The notes under the pieces were generated by a model that saw nothing but the letters and a program-made list of their open reading frames with translations, was not told where the DNA came from and did no database searches. Below, piece by piece: positions 9,719-19,131 of a stretch of DNA of 64,000 nt. Every line of letters starts with the position of its first letter. Position 1 is the first letter of the stretch. The position numbers and the translations under genes were made by a program. The stretch covers positions 496,001 to 560,000 of the forward strand of contig NZ_BMCS01000001.1 of NCBI RefSeq assembly GCF_014635305.1, given 5' to 3'. This DNA is from Williamsia phyllosphaerae. GTDB lineage: Bacteria; Actinomycetota; Actinomycetes; Mycobacteriales; Mycobacteriaceae.

Positions 9719-12700
9719 ATGAACGTCGACGCGGGGGTCGCGATACGCCTGATCGGCGGTATCCGCGTCTCGCACGACGGTCACGACGTCGACCCCCAGG
9801 TGGTCGGTGGCCGTCGTTGCGCGGAGATCATCGCCTACCTCGCCGCGCACCGGCATCGAGACGTCTCGCACGAGGAGCTCGCCCGCGTCGTGTGGGCTGA
9901 TCGTCGGCCGCAATCCTGGTACGCCGGGCTGCGGCAGGTGCTGTCGCGGGTTCGCGACACGATGGACATCGCCTCGCTGCCTGCGAACACGGTCCGTTCC
10001 CGCGGCGGGAACGTCCGACTCACCCTTCCCGACGCCACCGCGACCGACCTCGAGGTGGTCCGTGCGTGGGCGCAGTTGTTCACGCAGGACCCTGCTGTCG
10101 CGGTCCCCGCTGCGCGCGACGTCATCGCCTCGACCGAGGAACCCGTGCTGATCGGATCGGTGGGCCACTGGGCCGACGAGATCCGCGCCGAGGTCAACCA
10201 CCTCCGCCTCCGTGCGCTCGACACCGATGCCGTCGGCTCGTTGGCCCTCGGAGAACTCGACCGTGCGATCTCTTCCGCCGAGACACTCGTGGCGCTCGAC
10301 CCCCTGCAGGAATCCTCGTACCGCGTGCTGATGCGCGGCTACGTCGCCCTCGGTGAGCACGGTCGGGCGCTGCAGACCGCTGCACGCTGCCGTCAGGTCC
10401 TCGCCGACCAGCTCTCCGTGGTCCCGTCGCAGGAGACCGAGAACCTGTACCTGCGCATCCTCCGGAACGAGGTCCGAGCCGAGCCGGCGCCGAGCCAGGT
10501 GACCGCACCGGCTCTCGCACACCGGGCGACGCCTACCGACAACCTCATCGAGCGACGCGCCGAGTTGCGCACCATCGCCGACGCCGTCGACCGTGCCGGG
10601 CGCGGCTCCGGGCAGTTCGTCGTCTTGCGTGGCGAGGCGGGCAGCGGGAAGACGTCCATCGCGTTGGAGGCCCTGGAACGTGCACGCGCGGCCGGCGTCG
10701 ACGTCCTGTTCGGCCGGTGCAGCGAGGAAGCGGTGGTGTCCTTCGAGCCCTTCGTCGAAGCCGTCGGTCACGAACTCGACGCACTGGGGCCGACGGGCGC
10801 ACGGGAGTGGTTGCGAGAGAGAGGCACCAGGATCCTCCGGCTCGTCCCGGACGCAGCGCAACGGTTCGGCGAATCCGCGCCGGTGGCCGACGGTGATGAC
10901 CGCGCCGAGGTGATGACCGCCGTGTTCGACTGGCTGACCTCGCCCTCGAGGACATCCGCGACGTTGCTCGTCATCGACGACCTGCAGTGGGCGTCCGCGG
11001 CCACCCTCGCCGTGATCCGCTACGTCGTCCACGCGTCCGAGAAGACCCGACTGTGCGTCGTGGCCACCGTGCGCGAGGAATACACCGAACACCCCGACAT
11101 CCGCACGACCCTGCTCGCACCGACCCGGTCGAGTGGCGTCCATCGGCTGCGTCTGCGCAACTTCAGCGTCACCGAGGTCAGCGCACTCGTGGAGTCCGTC
11201 GGGGCCACCGTCGACCCCCTCACCCTGCATGAGCGAACGCAGGGCCTCCCCCTGTTCGTCATGTCACTGCTGGGGTCACAACAAATCGATCCCGCGGGCC
11301 GACTGCCCGACTCGGTCGCCGACTCGGTCGCGCAACGCATCCGTCTGCTCACCGGCGACGCGCGAGACCTGATGGAGCTCTGCTCGGTGGTCGGCATGAC
11401 GGCGTCGCGGGCGATCCTGCGTTCGGCCACCCCCGATCTCGACGACCTCGACTTCGCTGACGCGCTCGACGACCTCGTTCGGCAGCGCCTGGTGGCGGAG
11501 TCGGAATCCGGTCACGAGGTGCTCATGCGCCACCCGCTGGTGCAGGAGTCCGTGTACGCCGACATCTCCGAGGACCGCCGACGCGAGCTGCACACCCGAG
11601 CGGCCCTGGCCCTCGAGAAGCAGGGCACGGTGACCGATCCGTCCGAATACGCCCGCCTCGCCTATCATTTCAGCCGGGGCATGGAGTCCGGTCGTGACGC
11701 CGCCACCGACTATTACTGGCGCGCGGGCGACAGCGCGGTGGCCATCGGGGCCTACGAGGACGCCGTGGTTCTTTATCAGAGCGCCGACGAACGCCTCCGT
11801 CCACCAGGGGATTCCGAGATGCGGTGTCGCCTGCAGGTGAGCCTCGGTCGCGCCCAACGCAGAGCGCGCGACGCCGGCTACCGGGCGACACTGCTGGGGG
11901 CGGCCGACATGGCCCAGCGCCTCGGCGATGTCGATCTACAGGTCGGTGCCGCGCTGGCCAACGAACAGCAGGGCGTTCTCGCGGTTCAGATCGTCGTCGA
12001 CACCGAGCGAATCGCCAGTCTGTACGCCGCGGTGGCGGCGCTCGAATCCACCGGTCGCCCGGACGGTTCGGCGATCGCGCTGCTGCTGGCGCAGTTGGCC
12101 GTGGAACTGATCTGGGCCACCGACGACGCCACCCGACGTGACATGGTCGATCGTGCCACCGCCGCCGCGCGGTCGGTCGGCGACCGTGACGCACTCATCG
12201 CCGTGCTGACCTCGACGATGATCGCCGTCCGGGGGCCGCAGCTGGCCGACCGTCGCAAACAGGCCTATGCCGAACTCACCGAGCTGCTGGCCGCGTCGCC
12301 GAGGCGAACCGTCGACCCGATACAGACGATCTGGATCGCGCGGGCGCAGATCGAGTACGGCGAACTGCCGGCTGCCGCGGCGACGGTGGCACTCATCTCG
12401 CCTGCCCAGATCGCCCAGGACGCCGAACTGGCGTGGCTCGTGCTCAACACCGAGCACTCGATCGATGTCGCCGCGGGTCGACTCGAACGCTGTGAGCACC
12501 GGCTCGAGGCCCTGCGTGCGATCCCGGCATCACCTACCGACACCTACTCCTGGGGGCGGTTGCTGCCCCCGGTCTTCAAGTTCCGCATCCTGCGGGGAGA
12601 TCTCGGTGAGGTCGTCGCGGCCGCCGACGGACTCCGGGAGCGTTTCGAGATCGTCGACTTCTACCGGATGGGTCTTGCGGTCGCGTACGCCGACGTCGGC

Positions 12701-13189
12701 GAGCTCGACAAGGCCACCGATCTCGTCGACTGGTACACCCCCGAGCGCATCGACGCCCTGTCGCTGGACCCACTGTGGCTGTGCTCGATGTCGATGCTGG
12801 CGCGCGCGGCGGCACACGTGTCCGACGCCGACATCTGCGCGTACGTCTACGACATCCTGGTCCCCTTCGCGAACGAGACCGTAGGGATCGGCGGGATCGT
12901 CCTCGGGGTCGTGCACCACCATCTCGCTGATCTCGCCATCGCACTCGACGACCTCGAGTCGGCCCGAGTCCACACCGACCACGCACTCCAAGAGCACGAC
13001 CGGCGCGGGTTCCGCGGCTGGTACGCCGAGACCGCTGCTCTGGCGGTCCGGCTGGACCTCCGACGCACCGGGGAGGCCGCCGATCACCTCGTCGCCCGAG
13101 CGCGCCGCTGCGCGACCGACACCGGCGCGACCGCGGTCCTGCGACGTCTCGACGCGGCACTGTCCGCGCCGAGTTCCGGCCACCTTTAG
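9719..13189 (+). CDS. SARP-type transcriptional regulator with BTAD and STAND ATPase domains (paralogue 1)
   Basis: A 1156-aa cytoplasmic regulator. Residues 1-95 form an OmpR-like winged helix of SARP type, residues about 105-250 a BTAD helical domain (LGELDRAISSAETLVALDP), then an AAA/STAND ATPase with Walker A GEAGSGKT (about 305) and Walker B LLVIDDLQWA (about 418). The last 500 residues are TPR-like helices without a LuxR-type C-terminal helix-turn-helix, which separates it from LAL regulators. Such proteins activate transcription when a ligand or partner releases the ATPase module. It is divergent from the giant surface gene and only 9 nt upstream of its own paralogue, so the pair is likely one operon controlling the flanking surface genes. 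Confidence 0.92.
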   Translation: MNVDAGVAIRLIGGIRVSHDGHDVDPQVVGGRRCAEIIAYLAAHRHRDVSHEELARVVWADRRPQSWYAGLRQVLSRVRDTMDIASLPANTVRSRGGNVRLTLPDATATDLEVVRAWAQLFTQDPAVAVPAARDVIASTEEPVLIGSVGHWADEIRAEVNHLRLRALDTDAVGSLALGELDRAISSAETLVALDPLQESSYRVLMRGYVALGEHGRALQTAARCRQVLADQLSVVPSQETENLYLRILRNEVRAEPAPSQVTAPALAHRATPTDNLIERRAELRTIADAVDRAGRGSGQFVVLRGEAGSGKTSIALEALERARAAGVDVLFGRCSEEAVVSFEPFVEAVGHELDALGPTGAREWLRERGTRILRLVPDAAQRFGESAPVADGDDRAEVMTAVFDWLTSPSRTSATLLVIDDLQWASAATLAVIRYVVHASEKTRLCVVATVREEYTEHPDIRTTLLAPTRSSGVHRLRLRNFSVTEVSALVESVGATVDPLTLHERTQGLPLFVMSLLGSQQIDPAGRLPDSVADSVAQRIRLLTGDARDLMELCSVVGMTASRAILRSATPDLDDLDFADALDDLVRQRLVAESESGHEVLMRHPLVQESVYADISEDRRRELHTRAALALEKQGTVTDPSEYARLAYHFSRGMESGRDAATDYYWRAGDSAVAIGAYEDAVVLYQSADERLRPPGDSEMRCRLQVSLGRAQRRARDAGYRATLLGAADMAQRLGDVDLQVGAALANEQQGVLAVQIVVDTERIASLYAAVAALESTGRPDGSAIALLLAQLAVELIWATDDATRRDMVDRATAAARSVGDRDALIAVLTSTMIAVRGPQLADRRKQAYAELTELLAASPRRTVDPIQTIWIARAQIEYGELPAAAATVALISPAQIAQDAELAWLVLNTEHSIDVAAGRLERCEHRLEALRAIPASPTDTYSWGRLLPPVFKFRILRGDLGEVVAAADGLRERFEIVDFYRMGLAVAYADVGELDKATDLVDWYTPERIDALSLDPLWLCSMSMLARAAAHVSDADICAYVYDILVPFANETVGIGGIVLGVVHHHLADLAIALDDLESARVHTDHALQEHDRRGFRGWYAETAALAVRLDLRRTGEAADHLVARARRCATDTGATAVLRRLDAALSAPSSGHL

Positions 13190-13198
13190 GGTGGTGCA

Positions 13199-16100
13199 AT
13201 GGAATTGGACGAGGCGGTCGCGATCCGTCTCATCGGCGAGGTGCGGGTCGTGCACCGGGGACATGTGGTCCACGCACGGGTGGTCGGGGGCGCGCGCTGC
13301 GTCGAGGTCCTGGCCTACCTGGCCGTGAACCGGCATCGCGAGATCCCGCAGGACGAGCTGGCCGGTCTGCTCTGGCCGGAGAACCGGCCCCAGTCCTGGT
13401 ACGCCGCACTGCGCGGTGTCCTGTCCCGCGTCCGCGACACCATGGAGTTGGCGACGATGCCCGCGGGCAGTGTCCGGTCACGCGGCGGGAATGTCCGGTT
13501 GTCGCTGCCCGACGGGTTCGTCACCGACATCGAGCTCGTCCGGCGGTACTGCTCGGCACCCGGTGGCGATCTGGACACCGCGGTTGCCGACGCCCGACGG
13601 GCGCTGGATCTCACCGTCGAGTCCGCTCTGATCGGCGCCGCGGGGGCATGGGCCGACGACGTGCGCACCGAGATCGAGCACCTGCGCCGCCGGGCTCTCG
13701 AGATCGATGCCGGCGGGTCCCTGGCCCTCGGCCGGCCCGCGCGCGCGATCGCCTCGGCCGAGGGCCTTCTCGCCATCGACCCGTTGCGCGAGAGCGCCTA
13801 TCGCACGGTGATGAGCGGATACCTGGCCCTCGGCGAACGAGGGCAGGCGCTGCAGGTGGCCGCCCGGTGCCGTCAGATACTCGACGACGAACTGGGGGTT
13901 GCGCCGTCGGCCGAGACCGAAGCCCTCTACCTCCAGATACTGCGCGCCGACGAGTCCGGCTCCGCGGTGCCCGGCTCTGCAGTGGCACCGCCGACCATCG
14001 ACATCGGCGACGAGTTCGTCGGTCGCGGGGCCGAGTTGCTGGCCATCACCGAGGCCATCGGTCGCGCCGATCGGGGACGTGGTCAGTTCGTCGTCGTCGC
14101 CGGGGAGGCGGGTAGCGGCAAGACCACGATCGCACTCGAGATCATGAAACGTGCGCACGCGGCCGGGGCCCACATCTTGTTCGGTCGGTGCAGCGACGAG
14201 GCCGTCGTGCCCTTCGAGCCCTTCGTCGAGGCCGTCGGCCGGGAGCTGGACGCGCTCGGCACGAGCGAGGCCCGTGAGTGGTTGCGCACCAACGGCACCG
14301 ACATCCTGCGCCTGGTGCCCAACGCCGTGCGGCGGTTCGGCGAGATGGCCCCCGCGCGGCCCGAGGTCGACGAGCGCGCGGTCATCATGACCGCGGTCCT
14401 CGACTGGTTGACGTCATCGGTCAGGTCGGGACCGACGGTCCTCGTGATCGACGACCTGCACTGGGCATCCGCCGCGACCCTGGCGGTCATCCGCTATCTG
14501 ATCCACGCATCCGAACAGAGCCGACTGTGTGTCGTCGCGACCGTCCGCGACGAACTCGCCGATGGCGCCGACATCCGCGCGACGCTGTCGGCGCCGACAC
14601 GGTCGAGCGGCGTGCACCGTCTGCATCTCGGCGGGTTCAGCATTGCCGAGATCGGGGCGCTGGTCGACGCCGCGGACACCGCGTTGGACCCGGCCACCCT
14701 CTACGAGCGCACCGACGGGCTCCCACTGTTCGTGGCCTCGCTGATCGGCTCGTACGAGCCGGGTGCCGGCGGCACGCTCCCGGCGTCTGTCGCGGAGTCG
14801 GTCGCCCAGCGGGAGCGACTGCTGTCCCCTGCTGCGCTAGCGTTGCTGCAGCTGTGTTCGGTGATCGGCATGGTGGCACAACGGCTCGTGTTGCGCTCGG
14901 TCGCAGACGATCTCGACGACGTGGCGTTCGCCGACGCACTCGACGAGTTGGTGCGCAACCGACTGGCCACCGAGAACCCCACTGGTACCAAGATCCGGCT
15001 CCGCCACCCCCTGGTGCAGGAGTCGGTCTACGCCGGTATCACCGGCCGCCGACGCTCGGAGCTGCACACCCGCGTGGCACGGACCTCGGAGCACCTCGGC
15101 GGGGTGACCGCCGCGGAGGACTACTCCCGGCTCGCCTACCACTTCAGCCGGGGTCTTGACTCCGAACGTCCTCGCGCCGCCGAGTTCTCCCGCAGGGCCG
15201 GCGACAGCGCGATGTCGATCGGGGCCTACGAGGACGCCGTGGTGTTCTACGCGAGCGCGGCCGAACAGCTGGTCCCGCGTGGCGATTCCGCGCAGCGGTG
15301 TCGTCTGCTGGTCGACCTCGGTCGCGCACAGCGCAAGGCACGCGATCCGGCGTTCCGCCCCACCCTCTTCGACGCGGTCACCATGGCGAAACGGCTCGGC
15401 GACACCGAACTGCAGGTGACGGCCACGCTCGCGAACGACCAGCCGGGCACCCTGTACGTGCACATCCACTCCGACCACGAGCGCATCGACACCCTCTACG
15501 ACGCGCTCCACGTGCTCGAGGCCGACGGCCACGGGGACGGATCGGCGGCCGCACGTCTGTTGGCGCAGTTGGCCATCGAGCTCCTCTGGGTGGCCGATCC
15601 CCGCGTGCTCCGCGATCTGCTGACGCGATCGATCGGTGCGGCACGCGAATCGGGCGACCAGGACGCGCTCGTCGCCGCCCTCTCGGCCGTCCTGGTGGCC
15701 CTCCGGGTGCCGCTGTGCACCGAGATGCGTCACGCGGCCTACACGGAACTGATGACCCTGCTCGACGAGTCGCCGACGCGACGCGTCGACGCCCTGATGT
15801 CGACGTGGCTCGCGCGCAACCAGATCGAGTACGGACATCTCGCGGCGGCCGTGCGCACCAGGTCGGCGCTGACCCCGGCCCGGGTGTCGCGCGACCCGGA
15901 GTTGGCGTGGCTGGTGCGCAACATCGATTTCTCGATCGATCTGGCCGCCGGCCGACTCGCGCGGTGCGAGGCGACGTTCGAGGCGCTCCGCGACATCCCC
16001 GCCTCACCCGCGGTCACCTACACCTACGGCCGTCTGCTGGGACAGTTGTTCGCCCTGCGGGCGCTACGGGGTGACATGAGCGAGATCGTGGCCGCGGGCG

Positions 16101-16672
16101 ACGGCATCATCGAACGCCTCGACATCGTCGACACCTACCGCGTCTGTCTCGCGACTGCGTACGCCGACGTCGGAAAATTGGACGCCGCAATCGAACTCGT
16201 CGACTGGTACGACCGGCGCCGGATCAACGAGATCCCCGGCAACCACATGTGGCTGGCCACCATGGCCACCATCGGGCGCGTGGCCGCGCAGGTGCGGAAC
16301 ACCGAGGTCTGCCAGATCGTCTACGACCTCCTCCTCGAGCACGCCGGCGAGAGCACCATCACGTGGGCGTCGATCTACGGTGTCGTCGACCATCATCTGG
16401 CCGAGCTGTCGATCGCGCTCGATCAGCACGAGCGGGCCGCCGCCCACCTCGACGTCGCGTTCACCGAACACGAGCGACGCGGCTTCATGGGGTGGTACGC
16501 CGAGACCGCCTATCTCGCGGCTCTTCTCGAGACCAGACGGGACGGGTCGCCGTCGGACGCGACCGTCGGTCGCGCCCGTCGTCTGGCCGACGACGTCGGG
16601 GCCACCGCGGCGCGTCGACGGATCGATGCGCTGGGTCAGATCAGCCGGCCGGCGCAGTCGTCACGGGACTGA
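13199..16672 (+). CDS. SARP-type transcriptional regulator with BTAD and STAND ATPase domains (paralogue 2)
   Basis: A 1157-aa full-length paralogue of the preceding gene; similarity runs end to end (both start with AIRLIG..RV and share PQSWYA.LR.VLSRVRDTM). Walker A GEAGSGKT is near residue 302 and Walker B VLVIDDLHWA near 420; the TPR-like C-terminus is intact. ATG at 13199 follows GGGTGG and lies 9 nt after the stop of paralogue 1, suggesting tandem duplication and cotranscription. Both copies keep all ATPase motifs, so neither looks decayed. The 3' end overlaps the convergent mini-homologue by 32 bp. The activating signal is unknown. Confidence 0.92.
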   Translation: MELDEAVAIRLIGEVRVVHRGHVVHARVVGGARCVEVLAYLAVNRHREIPQDELAGLLWPENRPQSWYAALRGVLSRVRDTMELATMPAGSVRSRGGNVRLSLPDGFVTDIELVRRYCSAPGGDLDTAVADARRALDLTVESALIGAAGAWADDVRTEIEHLRRRALEIDAGGSLALGRPARAIASAEGLLAIDPLRESAYRTVMSGYLALGERGQALQVAARCRQILDDELGVAPSAETEALYLQILRADESGSAVPGSAVAPPTIDIGDEFVGRGAELLAITEAIGRADRGRGQFVVVAGEAGSGKTTIALEIMKRAHAAGAHILFGRCSDEAVVPFEPFVEAVGRELDALGTSEAREWLRTNGTDILRLVPNAVRRFGEMAPARPEVDERAVIMTAVLDWLTSSVRSGPTVLVIDDLHWASAATLAVIRYLIHASEQSRLCVVATVRDELADGADIRATLSAPTRSSGVHRLHLGGFSIAEIGALVDAADTALDPATLYERTDGLPLFVASLIGSYEPGAGGTLPASVAESVAQRERLLSPAALALLQLCSVIGMVAQRLVLRSVADDLDDVAFADALDELVRNRLATENPTGTKIRLRHPLVQESVYAGITGRRRSELHTRVARTSEHLGGVTAAEDYSRLAYHFSRGLDSERPRAAEFSRRAGDSAMSIGAYEDAVVFYASAAEQLVPRGDSAQRCRLLVDLGRAQRKARDPAFRPTLFDAVTMAKRLGDTELQVTATLANDQPGTLYVHIHSDHERIDTLYDALHVLEADGHGDGSAAARLLAQLAIELLWVADPRVLRDLLTRSIGAARESGDQDALVAALSAVLVALRVPLCTEMRHAAYTELMTLLDESPTRRVDALMSTWLARNQIEYGHLAAAVRTRSALTPARVSRDPELAWLVRNIDFSIDLAAGRLARCEATFEALRDIPASPAVTYTYGRLLGQLFALRALRGDMSEIVAAGDGIIERLDIVDTYRVCLATAYADVGKLDAAIELVDWYDRRRINEIPGNHMWLATMATIGRVAAQVRNTEVCQIVYDLLLEHAGESTITWASIYGVVDHHLAELSIALDQHERAAAHLDVAFTEHERRGFMGWYAETAYLAALLETRRDGSPSDATVGRARRLADDVGATAARRRIDALGQISRPAQSSRD

Positions 16673-17360
16673 TCGCGACGACCACCTCGGTCGCGGCGAC
16701 GCCATCGTGCCCGTCGCTGGCCACGATCAGGAAAGAATCACGCTGCGCGGCGACCGCGCCACTTCGGGCCGCGGCATCCACCCGCGCCTCCGTGGTCGGC
16801 ACGTAGACGAAGGTCCCGTCGCACGCCATCATCACCAGACCGCGGTACGGGCGCGACGCGGACCAGCTGACCGCATCGGCGTCCCGGTCCAGGGGACGTA
16901 CCGACCCGGTCACCGCGCCGGTCACCCGATCCGGGGCGTCGACCGACACCGCCCCGAGCACCGGAGCACGGTTGGTCGGGACGACCGGCACCCGGACCGT
17001 CACCGCGCACCGGCCGAAGCGGTTGCGTGCGGTGAGCGTGAACCGGTCGGTCCCGGATCCACCGGCCTGGCGCACCTTGTGTCGTGCCGCGGAGATCGGG
17101 ACGTAGACGTAGGTCCCGTCGGTCTCCACGAACACGGTCCCGTCGGTCGCGGCGCCGACACCGACGGCGAGCGGGGCATCGGTGCGACTCACGAAGCGGA
17201 CGCGACCGGTGACGGCGCCGGTCAGCGTGTCGACGCTCTGCGCACCCATCTCGGTCGCCGTCGGACCGAACCGGCACCGGAACCATTCCGCCGCCCTACG
17301 GACGGGATTGTTCGTGTGCGGGGTGCGCATCATCGTCGCGCTGACGCATCCGGTACTCAC
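16641..17360 (-). CDS. Mini-homologue of the giant surface protein, no signal peptide
   Basis: About 239 aa from GTG 17360 (VSTGCVSATMMRTPHTNN). The frame stays open upstream to 17432 but would run through the shared regulatory element, so a start at 17360 or at the ATG near 17333 is preferred. Two Ig-like units are recognisable: DTLTGAVTGRVRF...DGTYVYVPISA...DRFTLTARN and DRVTGAVTGSV...DGTFVYVPTTEA...DSFLIVASDGHDG. They align with the first unit of the giant protein (NPLGDLV..FRRF...DPLTGVVTG...YVYTPS...DSFTVTARN). No signal sequence or membrane segment is visible, unlike the giant. It could be an intracellular partner, a nonclassically exported protein or a decaying paralogue. Confidence 0.75.
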   Translation of the reverse strand: MSTGCVSATMMRTPHTNNPVRRAAEWFRCRFGPTATEMGAQSVDTLTGAVTGRVRFVSRTDAPLAVGVGAATDGTVFVETDGTYVYVPISAARHKVRQAGGSGTDRFTLTARNRFGRCAVTVRVPVVPTNRAPVLGAVSVDAPDRVTGAVTGSVRPLDRDADAVSWSASRPYRGLVMMACDGTFVYVPTTEARVDAAARSGAVAAQRDSFLIVASDGHDGVAATEVVVAISPVTTAPAG

Positions 17361-17380
17361 GCGGCAAGGGTAGAAACCGA

Positions 17381-17401
17381 TTGCATACGAAATGTAAATC
17401 T
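17381..17401 (-). promoter_or_regulatory. 21-bp shared element upstream of the mini-homologue (copy B)
   Basis: Reads TTGCATA-CG-AAATGTAAATCT on the + strand and matches copy A at 9646-9666 in 19 of 21 positions. Weaker similarity continues about 25 bp on the far side (GG.AA.GA.). It lies 21 nt from the GTG start. Confidence 0.7.
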
Positions 17402-17447
17402 GAGTGACGGTAACGACATCATCGGGCGTCACCCGCCCACGAGGGGG

Positions 17448-18068
17448 TCAGTCGCGGGTCGTGAGGCCGCGCACCGACGCAGGGATCTCGCCATCCGTGG
17501 CCCCGACGGGCTCGCCGTACACGATCCGGGTCGGCACGACTCCGGTCCACACGGGTTCCGACGGTTCGCCGGGCGGCCCGCTGCGGGCCTTGGTGATCCA
17601 CTGACCGTCCCGGATCGCCAACGCGAGGACCACGGTGGCGGCGATCTCCTTGCCGGTGTGTGCACGCACCTCGTCGACTCGACCCGGTATCAGCTTGTCC
17701 GACAACACGTCCAGCGCATGGGACGGATCGACGTCGACCTCGTCCAGCGTTCCCCGGACGACGGCGGAACGATAGTTGGCGGAGTGGTCGAAGAGGGTGT
17801 CGGCGACGACGAGACCGTCGAGCACGAACGCGGTGAGGGTGACCGGCGCACCGGTCGCCACATGCCGGAGCGCACCCGCGCCGGTCGAACCATGGATCAG
17901 GATGCGGTCGCCGTCACGGGCGAAGAGCATCGGCACCGACCACGGCAACCCGTCGACGACCGTCGACAACGTGCCGACCTTCACCTCGTCGAGGATCTCG
18001 TCCAGCAGCGCCCGGTCGCCGCCGCGGTCAGGTTTGCGGTGCAGTCGGTTCAGCGCGTCGGCGGTCAT
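17448..18068 (-). CDS. Pyridoxamine 5'-phosphate oxidase-family FMN split-barrel protein
   Basis: A 206-aa soluble protein. The start ATG 18068 (MTADALNRLHRK) is preceded by GGAGAGG at 9 nt; the frame is open further upstream but that extension is a tandem repeat. The N-terminal half has the flavin split-barrel pattern LDEVKVGTLSTVVDGLPWSVPMLFARDGDRILIHGS and a later SANYRSAVVRGTL strand, as in NimA-like and related PNPOx-family proteins, which bind FMN or F420 and reduce small substrates. The exact substrate cannot be told. It stands alone between the surface locus and the CDF gene. Confidence 0.8.
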   Translation of the reverse strand: MTADALNRLHRKPDRGGDRALLDEILDEVKVGTLSTVVDGLPWSVPMLFARDGDRILIHGSTGAGALRHVATGAPVTLTAFVLDGLVVADTLFDHSANYRSAVVRGTLDEVDVDPSHALDVLSDKLIPGRVDEVRAHTGKEIAATVVLALAIRDGQWITKARSGPPGEPSEPVWTGVVPTRIVYGEPVGATDGEIPASVRGLTTRD

Positions 18069-18140
18069 GCCGCCCATCCTCTCCGACCGTTCTCGGACCG
18101 CGCCAGTCAGTTTTCGGCGGACCCGTCCGGCCCGGCCGAT

Positions 18141-18200
18141 GTCCGCAGGCGCCCAGTCCCCGTCCGTAAGCGCCCAGTCGACGTCCGCAGCCGCCCAGTC
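18141..18200. repeat. Three tandem units, 21-bp period
   Basis: Units start at 18141, 18162 and 18183, each GTCCGNANNCGCCCAGTC plus 3 variable bases. They lie 7 bp after the CDF stop codon. In the frame of the upstream extension of the neighbouring gene they would encode DWA-containing heptapeptides, but a noncoding element is more likely. Confidence 0.8.
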
Positions 18201-18207
18201 GGCGGGA

Positions 18208-19122
18208 TCACCAGGTGAGGTCGCGGTGACAGGCCCGTTGGATCTCGATGGGGTCGACCTGGACGGTCGCATGGTCGAGGCCGTGGCGTTCGAGCACCGC
18301 ACGGGCCGCGGTCAGGACCTCGGCGTTGGGCTGGTCGCTCCCGAGATGCACGGTGGCCACGTCCATACCGGTGGTCAGCGTCCAGACGTGCAGGTCGTGG
18401 ACGTCGTGCACCTGGGGCAGCGCTTCGAGTTCGGCGCGCACGGCGGCGACGTCGACATGTGCGGGCGCCCGCTGCGACAGGATGCGCAGGGCGTCGAGCG
18501 CCAGACGGATGGCCCGCGGGGCGACCCACAGCGCGATCAGCACGGCGACGACGATGTCGGCGTAGCCCCAGCCGGTGGTCAGCGCGATGATGCCGGCGAT
18601 GAGGACGCCCACGCTGCCGACCGCGTCGGCGAGGACCTCCATGTACGCACCGCGCACGGCGATGCTCTTCTCGGAATCGCCGCGCAGCAACAGCATCACC
18701 ACCAGGTTGGCGGCGAGCCCGACGAGCGCGACGACGATCAGGGTCAGACCGGGGACCTGCGGATCGGTACCCAGACGCTCGACGGCCTCGTAGAGGACGA
18801 ACACCGCTACGCCGATGAGCAACACCGCGTTCGCGACGGCGGTGAACACCTCGGCGCGGTGCCAGCCGAAGGTCTTGGCCCCCTCGGAACCGCCGTGACG
18901 CGCCAGCAGCAACGCGATCAGTCCCATCGCCATCGCGACGACGTCGGTGAGCATGTGCCCGGCGTCGGCGAGCAACGCCAGTGAATCGGCCATGACGCCG
19001 GCGATGACCTCGACCACGAAGAACGTGCCGATGATCCCCATGCCCACGACCATCGGCCAGAGGCGACGGTCACCGACCGAATCCGCCGACGGCGCGTGGG
19101 AGTGGCTGTGTCCGTGACCCAT
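18208..19122 (-). CDS. Cation diffusion facilitator family metal exporter
   Basis: A 304-aa inner-membrane antiporter, probably exporting Zn(II) or a similar divalent metal in exchange for protons. It has a His-rich N-terminus (GHGHSHSHAP), six hydrophobic segments, the TM2 site ADAGHMLTD (HxxxD) and the TM5 site EVLADAVGSVG, where Glu replaces the more usual His. A cytoplasmic C-terminal domain (HDVHDLHVWTL, VTVQVDP-like end) is present. ATG at 19122 is preferred over TTG 19131; a TATATT hexamer ends 7 nt upstream, so the mRNA may be leaderless. The promoter is overlain by a perfect palindrome, implying metal-responsive repression. Confidence 0.92.
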   Translation of the reverse strand: MGHGHSHSHAPSADSVGDRRLWPMVVGMGIIGTFFVVEVIAGVMADSLALLADAGHMLTDVVAMAMGLIALLLARHGGSEGAKTFGWHRAEVFTAVANAVLLIGVAVFVLYEAVERLGTDPQVPGLTLIVVALVGLAANLVVMLLLRGDSEKSIAVRGAYMEVLADAVGSVGVLIAGIIALTTGWGYADIVVAVLIALWVAPRAIRLALDALRILSQRAPAHVDVAAVRAELEALPQVHDVHDLHVWTLTTGMDVATVHLGSDQPNAEVLTAARAVLERHGLDHATVQVDPIEIQRACHRDLTW

Positions 19123-19131
19123 GCCCGCCAA

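Noticed and set aside
18069..18302. N-terminal extension of the FMN split-barrel protein containing DWA heptapeptide repeats
   Set aside because: The extension is the 21-bp intergenic tandem repeat and the CDF gene end; ATG 18068 has a good ribosome binding site.
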